A stretch of 64,000 bases of DNA, from positions 744,001 through 808,000 of the forward strand of contig CAVXEW010000013.1 of assembly GCA_963760965.1 (NCBI GenBank), given 5' to 3'. The position numbers and the translations under genes were made by a program. Every line of letters starts with the position of its first letter. Position 1 is the stretch's first letter. Positions 25,913 through 36,100 of the stretch are shown here, one piece after another. This stretch comes from Pararhizobium_B sp963760965 (GTDB taxonomy: Bacteria; Pseudomonadota; Alphaproteobacteria; Rhizobiales; Rhizobiaceae). The notes beneath the pieces were generated by a model. That model was not told where the DNA came from, ran no database searches, and saw nothing but the letters and a program-made list of their open reading frames with translations.

Positions 25913-27163
25913 TTGCGGGGAAAGACAAGCAAGGTGGCCTGGGCAGCCGCATTCCTGGCGGCTTCCGGCTGCGGGGCGCAAGCCGGCGGGCTTGCGCGGC
26001 AGTCCCAGGACTTCGACATCCTGTTCCTTGACGGCACGCAGGTGCAGACGGGCGTCACGTTCGTCGCGCCGCAGCGCAAGCTCAAGAACATCCAGTCGCC
26101 GGCAGCCAACGTCATCTCCGGGATGACTGGCGGGCTCAATCCCTATACCGGACAGCCGTTTACGACGAGCACGGACGAGAGCCGCAGCTACTTCATTCCG
26201 GAAGCGTCGGTGAAGTACGATCTGACCGGAGACCTGGCCTGCGCGGCGCAATACCGCCAGCCTTGGGGTGCGCACACCGACGTAGGCGTCGACACCGGCA
26301 TTGCGTTGAGCGCCATCGAGCAGAAGATCTCGTCCACCGACCTCGGCCTGAACTGTTCCTACAGATTGCGGGCGGGTCCCGGCTATTTCCGGATGCTCGG
26401 CGGCCTGAGCTACCAGCATCTGGATGGCTACCAGTCCCAGTTGCTCCCGGCCGGCGCAAAAGGCATCGCCCTGCCGACGAGAATCGGCAGCCTCGACGTC
26501 AGCGACAATTCCTACGGCTGGCGCGCCGGCGTTGCCTACGAGATACCGGACATCGCGTTGCGAGCCCAACTCGTCTACCAGTCGGAGGTCAGCTACGGCC
26601 TGCAGGGGACGATCAGCAACCTGTATCCGTTCCCGATCGCGGTGAGGGGCGATGCGACGCTGCCCCAGTCGGTAGAATTCAAACTGCAGAGCGGCATCGC
26701 CCCGGGATGGCTGGCCTTCGGCTCGGTCAAATGGACCGACTGGAGCATCGAGAACGCGGTCGTCTTCAATTCGGCCCGGCCGTTCTCCTATGGCGCGAAG
26801 CAGAACCCGGCTGGCACACCGATCACCAGGCTTAACCTCTACTATCGTGATGGCTGGACGGTGACCGGAGGTGTGGCGCACAAGTTCAACGACGCGTTCT
26901 CCGGCGCCAGCTTCCTGACGTGGGACCGCGGGGTCAGCACCGGACTTTCCTCGCTGACCGACACGTGGCTCATCGGCCTGACCGGCATCTATACCCCCAC
27001 GTCGAACGTCGAGTTGAGACTTACCGGGATCCTCGGTCTGCTGACCAGCGGGACGAAGAACGACACGATCGTCGCCGGGCAGGTCAACTCGACGGGGTCG
27101 ATCGCGAGCTTCGGCAACGACGTCGTCAGCGGCCTGGCCGTTTCCGCCAGGGTCAAATTCTAG
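25913..27163 (+). CDS. OmpP1/FadL-family outer membrane protein
   Basis: A beta-barrel outer-membrane transporter of the FadL/OmpP1/TodX family (long-chain fatty acids or other hydrophobic compounds). The 416 residues have a signal peptide (WAAAFLAASGCGAQAGGLAR), the early segment SQDFDILFLDGTQVQTGVTFV, alternating hydrophobic strands, and a C-terminal aromatic F (VSARVKF) used for BAM recognition. No upstream ATG fits, so TTG 25913 is taken, preceded by GGGAGAGCG. The natural ligand is unknown. It lies between valS and exoR. Confidence 0.87.
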   Translation: MRGKTSKVAWAAAFLAASGCGAQAGGLARQSQDFDILFLDGTQVQTGVTFVAPQRKLKNIQSPAANVISGMTGGLNPYTGQPFTTSTDESRSYFIPEASVKYDLTGDLACAAQYRQPWGAHTDVGVDTGIALSAIEQKISSTDLGLNCSYRLRAGPGYFRMLGGLSYQHLDGYQSQLLPAGAKGIALPTRIGSLDVSDNSYGWRAGVAYEIPDIALRAQLVYQSEVSYGLQGTISNLYPFPIAVRGDATLPQSVEFKLQSGIAPGWLAFGSVKWTDWSIENAVVFNSARPFSYGAKQNPAGTPITRLNLYYRDGWTVTGGVAHKFNDAFSGASFLTWDRGVSTGLSSLTDTWLIGLTGIYTPTSNVELRLTGILGLLTSGTKNDTIVAGQVNSTGSIASFGNDVVSGLAVSARVKF

Positions 27164-27501
27164 CCCGGCTGCTTTCGCCGGCGTTGCCATTTCCGGAGCA
27201 CTCCGGTTCGGCCTGGCCTGGCGCTGCGACCGCGTCGGGTGCGATCACGCCTGAATTGTCGACCGTGGCTAATCTGTGGTTTCTCCGCGGACGAATTCCG
27301 GAGTTTTTCCGGCGACTTCACGAATTGTGACGATTTCGCAACAGTTTCTCTATATCGATTCCCTCGCGCTTCTGGAGATTGCAAAACGCCGCGTTGCCGC
27401 CACAAATCGAGTGCACCCAATCAATCGGGAATGGCCGGACAACGGCCCGTGCATCGTACGATGCGAGGGGGCGGACGGCAGAGGTGTCAAAGAGTTAGAA
27501 A
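27164..27501. promoter_or_regulatory. Region upstream of exoR with a candidate promoter
   Basis: 338 bp without a gene. Around 27325-27356 the sequence TTGTGACG, about 17-20 bp, CTATATC resembles the rhizobial housekeeping promoter (CTTGAC-N17-CTATAT), although the -35 is imperfect and spacing is ambiguous. It would give a leader of about 140 nt before exoR. Weak support. Confidence 0.3.
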
Positions 27502-28305
27502 ATGTCGACGGGAAGCTCGAAATCTGGGGCGATCATAGGACTGGGCCTTGCCGCGGCAATGTCTTTCGCTTGCTGCGTGACGGCAAGCGCCTTCGATCCC
27601 GATGCCGGGGTGACTAAGCAGTCCGGACCTCTCGACCTGTTCCGCTTCGGATTTTCCGCCTACAAGAGCGGCCACAAGGGCGAGGCGGCCAAGGCCTACA
27701 AGTCCGCTGCCGAAAAGGGACATGCGGGGGCCCGCTGGGCGCTCGCCAACATGTACGCGTCCGGCGACGGCGTGACCGAGGACGACTACGAGGCCTTCAA
27801 GATCTACGACGAGATCGCCCGCAAGGGAGTTGAGCCGGGATCGGTCGACACCGGCTATTTCGTCAATGCGCTCATGGCCCTCGCCAACTATTACAAGCAC
27901 GGCATTCCGCACAGTCCGATCCACGTCGATCTCGCGCAGGCGCGCCAGCTCTATTTTCACGCAGCTTCTGTTTTCGGGGTGCCGGACGCGGAATTCGAGC
28001 TTGGCAAGATGATGCTGGACGGCAAAGGCGGATACTCCAACGTGGCGCAGGCCAAGAAATGGCTGAACCGCGCGCGGAAGGCCGGCAGCGAACGTGCCGC
28101 GGCGCTTCTCGGGAGCGTCATCTGCAAGGAAGGTCACCACGTCTACGGACTTGCGCTGATGACGGTGGCGCTGAAGCGGGCTCCGGATATTCAGAAGCCC
28201 TGGATTCGCGATCTCCAGGAGCAGGCTTTCTCGCTTGCCGACGAGACGGACAGGCGCTCGGCTGTTGCTCTGGCGGATGCCATGATCGCTCGGCAGCCCG
28301 AATAG
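27502..28305 (+). CDS. exoR: Periplasmic regulator ExoR (Sel1-repeat protein)
   Basis: In rhizobia ExoR is a periplasmic protein that binds and inhibits the ExoS/ChvG sensor kinase and so controls exopolysaccharide, motility and acid response through ChvI. The 267 residues start with a signal peptide (GLGLAAAMSFACCVTASAFD), then FGFSAYKSGHKGEAAKAYKSAAEKGHAGARWALANMYASGDG and further Sel1-like repeats (ALANYYKHGI, AEFELGKMMLDGKGG, QAKKWLNRARKAGSERAAALLG). Length and N-terminal block fit ExoR closely. The chvG/chvI genes are outside the window. Presence of exoR is one of the best taxonomic hints to Rhizobiales. Confidence 0.92.
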   Translation: MSTGSSKSGAIIGLGLAAAMSFACCVTASAFDPDAGVTKQSGPLDLFRFGFSAYKSGHKGEAAKAYKSAAEKGHAGARWALANMYASGDGVTEDDYEAFKIYDEIARKGVEPGSVDTGYFVNALMALANYYKHGIPHSPIHVDLAQARQLYFHAASVFGVPDAEFELGKMMLDGKGGYSNVAQAKKWLNRARKAGSERAAALLGSVICKEGHHVYGLALMTVALKRAPDIQKPWIRDLQEQAFSLADETDRRSAVALADAMIARQPE

Positions 28306-28313
28306 CCCATTTC

Positions 28314-28583
28314 TCAGAGCCCCTGCGATCCCGTGAAGGTCCGGTGCGACAGCGGAGGTTCCCCGGCGCTAGCCGTCGGGCAGCCTTCCTGGAGCTTGGT
28401 CCAGGACGTGTTGTTGAGCACTATCTCGCAGCGGGCCAGGAAGGGCGTGCCGTATCGTGGGCGAATGCACGTGATCTGCCCCTCCTGTATGCGCTCTCCG
28501 TTCGCGATGCAGGCGCATCTCGGCGCAGCGGGCGCCGGGGAACTTCCGGCGACGATCAGCAGTATGGGCAGGAGGCTTTTCAT
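28314..28583 (-). CDS. Small secreted Cys-containing protein, unknown function
   Basis: An 89-residue protein with a clear signal peptide (MKSLLPILLIVAGSSPAPAAP) and GGAGG six bases before ATG 28583. The mature part has five cysteines (CAC, TC, RC, GC), including PRCACIANGERIQEGQITCI and RCEIVLNNTSWTKLQEGCP, suggesting disulfides in the periplasm. I do not recognise a named family. It is convergent with exoR, eight bases apart, and upstream of nothing on its own strand. Confidence 0.75.
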   Translation of the reverse strand: MKSLLPILLIVAGSSPAPAAPRCACIANGERIQEGQITCIRPRYGTPFLARCEIVLNNTSWTKLQEGCPTASAGEPPLSHRTFTGSQGL

Positions 28584-28651
28584 GGACGTCCTCCGAAAGC
28601 CCGAGTATAGCCGATCCGGCGAGCTTGCCAAAATCGCGGCCGGACGAGAGG

Positions 28652-29449
28652 TCAGAGGTCCAGGCGAACGAAGGTCGGGACGTGATCGGAGGGCTTTTCC
28701 CAGGCGCGCACGTGCTTCTCGATCCCCGCTCCGGCGAGCCGCCCCGCCGCTTCGGGCGACAGCATGATGTGGTCGATGCGGATGCCGTTGTTCTTCTGCC
28801 ATGCCCCCGCCTGATAATCCCAGAATGTGTAGATGCCGGCCTCGTCGGTGGTCGCGCGGACGGCGTCGGTCATTCCCGTCGTCTCGATGAGCCTGAATGC
28901 CCGGCGGGTCTCGGGAAGGAACAGCGCGTCACCTTCCCACGCCTTCGGGTCGTGGCAGTCGTAGGGTTCCGGAATGACGTTGTAGTCCCCGGCCATTACA
29001 AGTGGTTCTTCAAGTGCGATCAGATCAATTGCATGGCGTCGCAACCGGTTCATCCAGGACAGCTTGTAGGGGTATTTTTCCGATTCGACCGGGTTGCCGT
29101 TCGGCAAGTACAGAGAGGCGACGCGGAGGGCGCCGCCGCCGGGCCGGGAGAAGACGGCCTCGATGTAGCGGGACTGCTCGTCGGCGTCGTCGCCGGGCAG
29201 TCCCCGCGAAACCTCGTCCGGCCTGCCGCGCGAGAGTATCGCCACGCCGTTGAAGCCCTTCTGGCCATGAGTCTCCACGTGGTAGCCCGCATCCTCCAGT
29301 TGCGCCCGGGGAAACTGTTCGTCCACCGACTTGATCTCCTGCAGGCAGACGATATCCGGCCGGCTGTCGGCGAGCCACGTGAGGAGGTTGTCGAGCCGGG
29401 CCTTGATGCCGTTGATGTTCCAGGTCGCGATCTTGAGGGAATCGGTCAA
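28652..29449 (-). CDS. xthA: Exodeoxyribonuclease III (AP endonuclease)
   Basis: A Mg-dependent endonuclease/exonuclease/phosphatase-fold enzyme of base-excision repair. The 265 residues carry IATWNINGIKARL (Asn ligand), CLQEIKS (catalytic Glu), NGVAILSR, SLYLPNG, MAGDYNVIPEPYDC (DxN), and the C-terminal GIRIDHIMLSP and SDHVPTFVRLDL (Asp-His pair). All catalytic residues are present. Initiation appears to be at TTG 29449, as the conserved SLKIATWN segment starts only four codons later and no ATG is available. Confidence 0.95.
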   Translation of the reverse strand: MTDSLKIATWNINGIKARLDNLLTWLADSRPDIVCLQEIKSVDEQFPRAQLEDAGYHVETHGQKGFNGVAILSRGRPDEVSRGLPGDDADEQSRYIEAVFSRPGGGALRVASLYLPNGNPVESEKYPYKLSWMNRLRRHAIDLIALEEPLVMAGDYNVIPEPYDCHDPKAWEGDALFLPETRRAFRLIETTGMTDAVRATTDEAGIYTFWDYQAGAWQKNNGIRIDHIMLSPEAAGRLAGAGIEKHVRAWEKPSDHVPTFVRLDL

Positions 29450-29560
29450 ACTGCGCGCCTCGTTCTTCGGAAAGATGCCGCGTTGATAGCGCGCTTTCGA
29501 CTCGAGTAACAGCGCCGGTCCGCAAGGTCCAGCCGAAAGAGCGTCGCCCGGTCAGCCCGG

Positions 29561-29896
29561 TCAGATGGAAAAGCTCGTTCCGCAGCCGCAGGAGGCGATG
29601 GCGTTCGGGTTCCTGATCTGGAAGGACTGGCCGAGGAGGTTGTCGACGAAATCGATTTCCGCGCCGTCCATGTAGACCAGAGATACCTGATCCACGAGCA
29701 CGCGGGCGTCTCCGCTCTCGATGACCAGATCGTCCTCCTCCTGCAAGTCGACGAGGTCGAACTTGTAGGAGAAGCCGGAGCAGCCGCCGCCTTCCACGGA
29801 AACACGCAGGGCGGTCTTGCCCCCGTCTTCGGCAAGAATCGCGGCGATGCGGTTCGCCGCAGCCTCCGACATCGAAATGCTGTGTGTAGCTGTCAT
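29561..29896 (-). CDS. erpA: Iron-sulfur cluster insertion protein ErpA
   Basis: An A-type carrier that delivers Fe-S clusters to apoproteins. The 111 residues have the three-Cys signature: C in GGGCSGFSYKF and the pair in ASCGCGTSF near the C-terminus. ATG 29896 was chosen because homologues start near MTATxxISMSEAA. It shares a roughly 140 bp divergent region with dgt, as is common in alphaproteobacteria. Confidence 0.93.
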   Translation of the reverse strand: MTATHSISMSEAAANRIAAILAEDGGKTALRVSVEGGGCSGFSYKFDLVDLQEEDDLVIESGDARVLVDQVSLVYMDGAEIDFVDNLLGQSFQIRNPNAIASCGCGTSFSI

Positions 29897-30034
29897 CTTC
29901 AACCTTCGTGCCGGGTTCAAGGCTCCGGAGAGATCGAGTGGTTCAAATCCATTGATCATATAGGTATGAAGAGGCATGCGGGGCGTCAAGCGGGCGACGC
30001 CCGGGGGGTGACTACCAGTGGCGGCGGAACGAGG

Positions 30035-31252
30035 ATGACCATCGACAAGGATTCACTCGGCTTCGGAGCCGGGGAGAGGGCGCCCTACGCGTCGAACCCC
30101 TGGAAGAGCCGAGGCCGCCTGCTCCCGGAGCCGGGCAGCCCCACGCGTTCGGAATTCCAGCGCGACCGCGACCGGATCGTTCATTCCAATGCCTTCCGGC
30201 GGCTCAAGCACAAGACTCAGGTATTCATCGCGGAAGAAGGCGATCATTTTCGCACGCGTCTCACGCACACGATAGAGGTGTCCCAGATCGCCCGGGCGCT
30301 GGCGCGGGCCCTGAAGCTCGACGAGGATCTGGCGGAGGGGATAGCGCTGGTGCACGATTTCGGCCACACCCCGTTCGGGCACACTGGCGAGGATGCGCTG
30401 GACGAGATGCTTTCCGGGTTCGGCGGCTTCGACCACAATGCGCAGGCCCTGCGGGTCGTCACTTGCCTCGAGCATCGCTATGCGGAATTCGACGGCCTCA
30501 ATCTTACATGGGAGACCCTCGAGGGGCTGGTGAAGCACAACGGTCCGCTGGCGGATGCGGACGGCAACGGATTGCGCGGGCCAGTCCCTGCCGCCATCAC
30601 GGAGTACGGCCGTCTGCAAGACCTGGAGCTTTCGAGCTTCGCCGGTCTCGAGGCGCAGGTCGCGGCCATCGCCGATGACATCGCCTACAACACGCACGAC
30701 ATCGACGACGGGCTGAGGGCCGGGTTGCTGACGCACGAGATGCTTGAGGAGGTACCTTTCCTCGCCGGGCTGCTGAAGAGCGTCGGCGAGCGCTATCCGG
30801 GCCTCGACAAGGAAAGGCTGACACACGAGATCATGCGCCGGCAGATCACCCGGATGGTGGAGGATGTCATCGAGATGGCGCAGGGACGGCTGAGGGACCT
30901 GCGTCCCGGGAACGTCGAGGACGTTCGTGCGTCTTCGATGGCCTATGCCGAATTCTCCGAGGAAATGGTCGCGGTCGACCGCGGGATAAAGCAGTTGCTC
31001 CATGCCCACGTCTACAGGCATCCCGACGTCATGCGGGTGCGCGCTTCGGCCGCGCGCATCGTCAAGGATCTCTATCGCCGCTTCATGGATGCGCCGCACC
31101 TCATGGGCGGCAGGCACTGGGGAAAGGAGGCAGAAGCGCTGCCGCCGGAAGGGAGAGCGCGAGTGGTGGCCGACTACCTGGCCGGGATGACGGACACCTA
31201 TGCAGTCGAGACGCATCGCCGCCTGTTTGACCGGACACCGGATTTGCGATAG
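30035..31252 (+). CDS. dgt: Deoxyguanosinetriphosphate triphosphohydrolase-like protein (HD domain)
   Basis: A cytoplasmic HD-domain dNTP triphosphohydrolase that limits dNTP pools. The 405 residues show the family blocks FQRDRDRIVHSNAFRRLKHKTQVF, RTRLTHTIEVSQIARALA (first H), LVHDFGHTPFGHTGEDAL (HD pair), IADDIAYNTHDIDDGLRAG (distal Asp). ATG 30035 begins MTIDKDSLGFG with CGAGG immediately upstream. argS follows 63 bp later on the same strand, a conserved pairing in rhizobia. Confidence 0.93.
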   Translation: MTIDKDSLGFGAGERAPYASNPWKSRGRLLPEPGSPTRSEFQRDRDRIVHSNAFRRLKHKTQVFIAEEGDHFRTRLTHTIEVSQIARALARALKLDEDLAEGIALVHDFGHTPFGHTGEDALDEMLSGFGGFDHNAQALRVVTCLEHRYAEFDGLNLTWETLEGLVKHNGPLADADGNGLRGPVPAAITEYGRLQDLELSSFAGLEAQVAAIADDIAYNTHDIDDGLRAGLLTHEMLEEVPFLAGLLKSVGERYPGLDKERLTHEIMRRQITRMVEDVIEMAQGRLRDLRPGNVEDVRASSMAYAEFSEEMVAVDRGIKQLLHAHVYRHPDVMRVRASAARIVKDLYRRFMDAPHLMGGRHWGKEAEALPPEGRARVVADYLAGMTDTYAVETHRRLFDRTPDLR

Positions 31253-31315
31253 GCACCGCGCCGACAGGACGGGCCGCCGTGCGAACGGCAACGCCGCACT
31301 CCCCGGATGAATCGA

Positions 31316-33079
31316 ATGAATCTCTTCAAGGACTTTCATGGCAGGGTCGCTGCGGCCGTGCAATCTCTCGACGCGGTTCGCGCCACGGACGAGAAGCTCG
31401 CGTTCGACCGCATTTCCGTCGAGCCGCCGCGCGATCCAAGCCACGGAGACGTCGCGACCAACGCGGCGATGGTGCTGGCCAAGCCGCTCGGGACCAATCC
31501 CCGTGCGCTTGCCGAGGAGATTGCCGAGGCGCTGCGCGGCGACCCGGATCTCTCGGACGTTTCGGTGGCCGGTCCCGGCTTCATCAACATGCGCCTCGCG
31601 TCGGCCTACTGGCAGCGCCTCCTGAAGGACGTGATCGAAGCCGGCACCGACTTCGGCCGCAGCTCCGCCGGCGGCGGCAGGAAGGTGAACGTCGAATACG
31701 TCTCGGCCAACCCGACCGGTCCGATGCACGTCGGCCATTGCCGCGGCGCGGTGGTGGGCGACTCGCTCGCCAATCTCCTGAAATTCGCCGGCTTCGACGT
31801 CACCAAGGAGTACTACATCAACGATGCCGGCGCACAGATCGACGTGCTGGCACGCTCGGTCTTCCTGCGCTATCGCGAAGCGCTCGGCGATCGCATCGGC
31901 GAGATTCCTCCGGGTCTCTATCCGGGCGACTACCTTGTGCCGGTCGGCAAGGAACTGGCCAGCGAGTTCGGCGGCAAGCTGAAGGGCATGCCCGAAGACG
32001 AATGGCTTCCTATCGTCAAGGACCGGGCGATCGAGGCCATGATGGCCATGATCCGCGACGACCTCGCGGCACTGAACGTCGTCCACGACGTCTTCTTCTC
32101 CGAGCGCTCCCTGCACGCCGGGAACGGCGGACCGATCGTCTCGGCGATCAACGATCTCACCTTCAAGGGCCATGTCTACAAGGGAACGCTGCCGCCGCCG
32201 AAGGGCCAGCCGTCGGAGGACTGGGAGGACCGCGAGCAGACGCTCTTCCGCTCGACGGAGGTGGGAGACGACATCGACCGGCCGCTGGTCAAGTCGGACG
32301 GTTCATTCACCTATTTCGCCGCCGATGTCGCCTATTTCCGCGACAAGTACGCCCGCGGCTTCAAGGAGATGATCTACGTGCTCGGCGCGGACCACGGCGG
32401 CTACGTGAAGCGGCTGGAGGCGGTGGCGCAAGGCGGTATCCGGCGGCGAGGCGAAGCTGACGGTGCTTCTCTGCCAGCTCGTGAAGCTCTTCCGCGGCGG
32501 CGAACCTGTTCGCATGTCGAAGCGTTCGGGCGATTTCGTCACGTTGCGCGAGGTCGTCAACGAGGTCGGACGGGACCCGGTCCGCTTCATGATGATCTAC
32601 CGCAAGGCGAGCGAGCCGCTCGACTTCGACTTCGCCAAGGTCACCGAGCAGTCGAAGGACAATCCGGTCTTCTACGTGCAATATGCGCATGCGCGCTGCC
32701 AATCGGTCTTCCGCCAGGCGCGCGAGGCCTTCCCGGACCTGGAAGACAGACGTCGCAAATCTGTCGGATGCCGTAGCGCGTTGCGCCGCTCGAGGCCAGC
32801 GAGATCGGTCTTGTCGCAAAGATATCGGAATATCCCCGGATCATTGAGAACGCGGCACTTGCGCAGGAGCCGCATCGTCTTGCATTCTACCTCTACGATC
32901 TGGCGAGTGCGTTCCATGTGCACTGGAACAGGGGGAAAGATGATCCTACCTTACGTTTTGTTAACGTTAAGGACAGAGAATCGACACTCGCCAGACTGGG
33001 TTTGGTGCATGCAGTCGCCTCGGTATTGCGTTCCGGACTGACGATCATCGGGACAGAAGCCCCGCTCGAGATGCGCTGA
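31316..33079 (+). CDS. argS: Arginyl-tRNA synthetase (three apparent frameshifts as read)
   Basis: A class I synthetase charging tRNA-Arg. Residues up to VKRLEAVAQ are in one frame and include VNVEYVSANPTGPMHVGHCRG (HIGH-like). An extra G at 32432-32433 moves the frame; the next part (AVSGGEAKLTVLLCQLVKLF, then EPVRMSKRSGDFVTLREVV, the KMSKS loop) continues to EAFPDLED. Two more +1 shifts near 32748 and 32785 are needed to reach the C-terminal anticodon-binding part (IGLVAKISEYPRIIENAALA ... RLAFYLYDLASAFHVHWNRG ... APLEMR). With these bases removed the protein is full length. ArgS is essential, so the shifts are almost certainly sequence errors. ATG 31307 is an alternative start. Confidence 0.88.
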
Positions 33080-33139
33080 AGCCACCTTTTCCCCACATTG
33101 CGCTGGCACGTGACTGTGCAAGGGATGTGAGTGAACTGC

Positions 33140-36100
33140 ATGGCTGACAATCAATACAAGAGAAGAGCTGCCCAGCGTCTGGCCGAATATGCGGATCGAC
33201 GATCCGCTTGCCGAACTGGCGCGGGTGGTCGGCTATGATCCGCGAAGGGGCGAGAGGCCGGACGACCTTCACGAACTCCATTCCGGCATGGATCTCGAGG
33301 CGGAACTGCTTCGTGAACTGAACGGCGAGGAGGATGGAGGTCCTGCAGAGGAGCCGTGGTTCCGGGACGAGGACGCAACCGGGCACGGACAGGACAGCGG
33401 CAGAATGGCCGTTGGCGAACACCGTTCGGAGATGAACCGGGACGAATCCTTCGATCACGACCAGCTCTCGGCTGACATCGGCCTGTCGCTCGAGGACGAG
33501 TTGATGCGCGACCTGCAGGGCGAGGAAGAGGTTTCCGAAGTGCCTGCCGAGGATCGCTTCGTCGTGACAGGGGCGCCGGACGAGCCGCAGGCGGTGGATT
33601 ACGAGCCGCAGCCGGTCGACAACCAGCCGGACGCGCCGGAAGAACCGCAGCCGCGGGACGAGACCCCGCAATTTGCCCAATTTGCCCAATTTGCCATCGA
33701 CCCGGCGTCGATCCGGCTGCCCGACCACGGGGAGCCGGCCGGCGAAGCAGCCGCGCCTGTTTCTGAAGAAGTGGCCGCCGAGGCTGCCGTCGAGGAATTT
33801 GCCGGCCCCTCATCGAGGGTCGACGCCCCGGAGCCGTCGGGCGCGCAAGCGGCGGACGGGGCTACCGGCTTCGCCTTTCCGTCGGAGGACGAGCTCGAGG
33901 AGGACAGCCAGTTCGCTTCGAGCCAGTGGGACTGGAGCCCGCCGGCGGCGGACGACCGGCAGCATGACGAGACCCTGCACGAGACGCCCGTCGACGATTC
34001 GGTCCGTGAGGACGAGCCTGCCGCGCAGACGCAGGCGATATCCTTCGAGGATCTCCGCGTGCAGGAGGAGCAGGAGGACACTGCCGGCGACGGGCGATCG
34101 GCTTCCGCTGCATCCGCTTTCGCGGATACCTTCAGTGAAGATGCCGAGCAGCAGACAGAGGACGATGGCGGCGCTGAACATGCCGCATCGATGCCGGCGG
34201 CGGAAGATGCGGCGGTCCAAGAGCCGGCTGCGGGACCTGTCGAAGGCGATCTCCATGAAGGCTCTGCCTACATGACGCAGGAAGACGCCATGGCCGCGAC
34301 GTCGGATCCGGTGGAGCCTGAATGGCAATGGCCGCAGGGGTACGAGGCGTCCGCGAGCAGCCCCGGCGAGGATCCGGCGGAAGAGCTCGCTTCCGGCGCC
34401 GGTCTGGAGTCGTGGCAACCGGAGGACACATCGGGATATGCGGCCGGGACGGAGTTTGCGTCCGGCGGCGGCGAGCCGGAGTTGCGTGAGGAAGAACCGG
34501 AAGGGGAAGACGCATACCGGGCGGCGGAAGCGGAACTGCCCGCAAGCAACGTCGTCCGTCTCTACGACCGCCAGGCAGGCAATGCGCCCGCCGATGCCGG
34601 CCCGGGTGACGGCGAAGACGCGGGATTCGAAGATGCCTTCGTCGCTCTGCCCTTAGCCGACGACGAACATGCAGCGGGCTTCGACAGCACGGCCATGGAA
34701 ACGGCGCTTGCCGAGGAACTTGCGGCGGCCGACGAGGAACCTGCCGCGGCGGGCGAGGAACTTCCTGCCGCCGATGAAGAACCTGCTGCGGCGGTCGAGG
34801 AAGCTCTCGCGGACGCGGATGCAGGCCCGGCGGAAAGCCGTGCGGAGACAGGACCCGCGGATGAGGGCGCTGCTCCGGAGGTATTCGAAGAGGGGGCGAG
34901 CGAGCCAGCTGCCGTTGCCGCCTCGCAGGCTCCATCTGCTCTCGAATCCGCAGCCGCCGTCTTGTCGGCGCAGGGTTCGGAGGGAGCCGGCGTCTTCGAT
35001 CCAGCGGCGCTGATCGAGCATGACGAAAAGGTTGAGCCGACTTTCGAACTCGACATTCCTTACCTTCCGGGCGACGACAGGACTTACGCGCCGGCGGCGG
35101 ACGATTTCCAGATGGATATCGACGCCGACATGATCGAACTCTTCAGGGCCGATACCGAAGAGCCGGTCGAGGCGGAAATCGAGCCGGCCGGAGAGATCGA
35201 AGACGCGGCATCGAAGGAACCCTACGGCGTTGCGGCGGCGGTGCTGGCCGGTGGAGTGGAGACGCGGGCCGTTGCGTCCGGCCGGTTCGAATCGGTTGCG
35301 CCGGCATCCATCGATTTCGACGATCTCGAGAAGGCGCTCGACGAGGACCTCGGCGATGGCGCAATGGCGAATTTCACCGCGCGTAGCGAAGCCCGTCCGC
35401 GTGAGGTCGTGGTCGGTCCGCAGACGGTCTCGCCGCGCGGGCCGCGCTGGCAGTCCATCGGGGCCGGCGTGGCGGCGATCGTGCTCGTCGGCGCCGTGGC
35501 GGTTCTCGGATGGGAGTTCATGCAGCCCGACGCGGGCATTGGCGACGGCGGCGGTCCGCGTATCATTGCGGCCAACAAGAATCCGGTGAAGCAGAAGCCG
35601 GCGGATCCGGGGGGGAAGGCCGTACCCAACCAGAACAAGATCGTCTACGACAAGGTCGATGGCTCCAAGAGCGACGGATCCGAGCAGAAGTCGCTGGTCT
35701 CCTCGACTGAAACGCCGGTCGACGTGGTGCAGCGGACGCTGCAGCCGGAACTGCCGCGCGAACCTGGCGCGGCGAGCGGCGAACCGGACGGCATGCCCGG
35801 CTCGGGGGCCGGGGCGGCGCAGGCCGACGGCGGTGCGGCAACGCCATCCGCCGGGGAAGGGACCGGGAAGAGCCAGGCGCGTCTTGCGCCGGCCCCGCAG
35901 CCCTCTCCGCAGACGCAGGCGTCGAATGCGCCGGCTGCGGTGGTTCCGCACTATGTGAAGACGATGACGGTGACGGCCGACGGCAAGCTGGTTCCGCGAG
36001 AACCCGATGCCGCGCCGGCATCAGGCCAGTCGGCAACGCCGCAAGTGGCCGCGCCGGATCAGCAATCTTCCGGCCAGGCCCCGGGCGTGCAGGGCTTGCC

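Noticed and set aside
31316..33079. argS as a real pseudogene
   Set aside because: ArgS is essential, all catalytic segments are intact in shifted frames, and the same kind of +1 change appears in many neighbouring genes; error is the simpler explanation.
33660..34830. Repeats in the SPOR gene as a CRISPR or mobile repeat
   Set aside because: The repeats are in-frame, short and low-complexity coding sequence, not spaced direct repeats.
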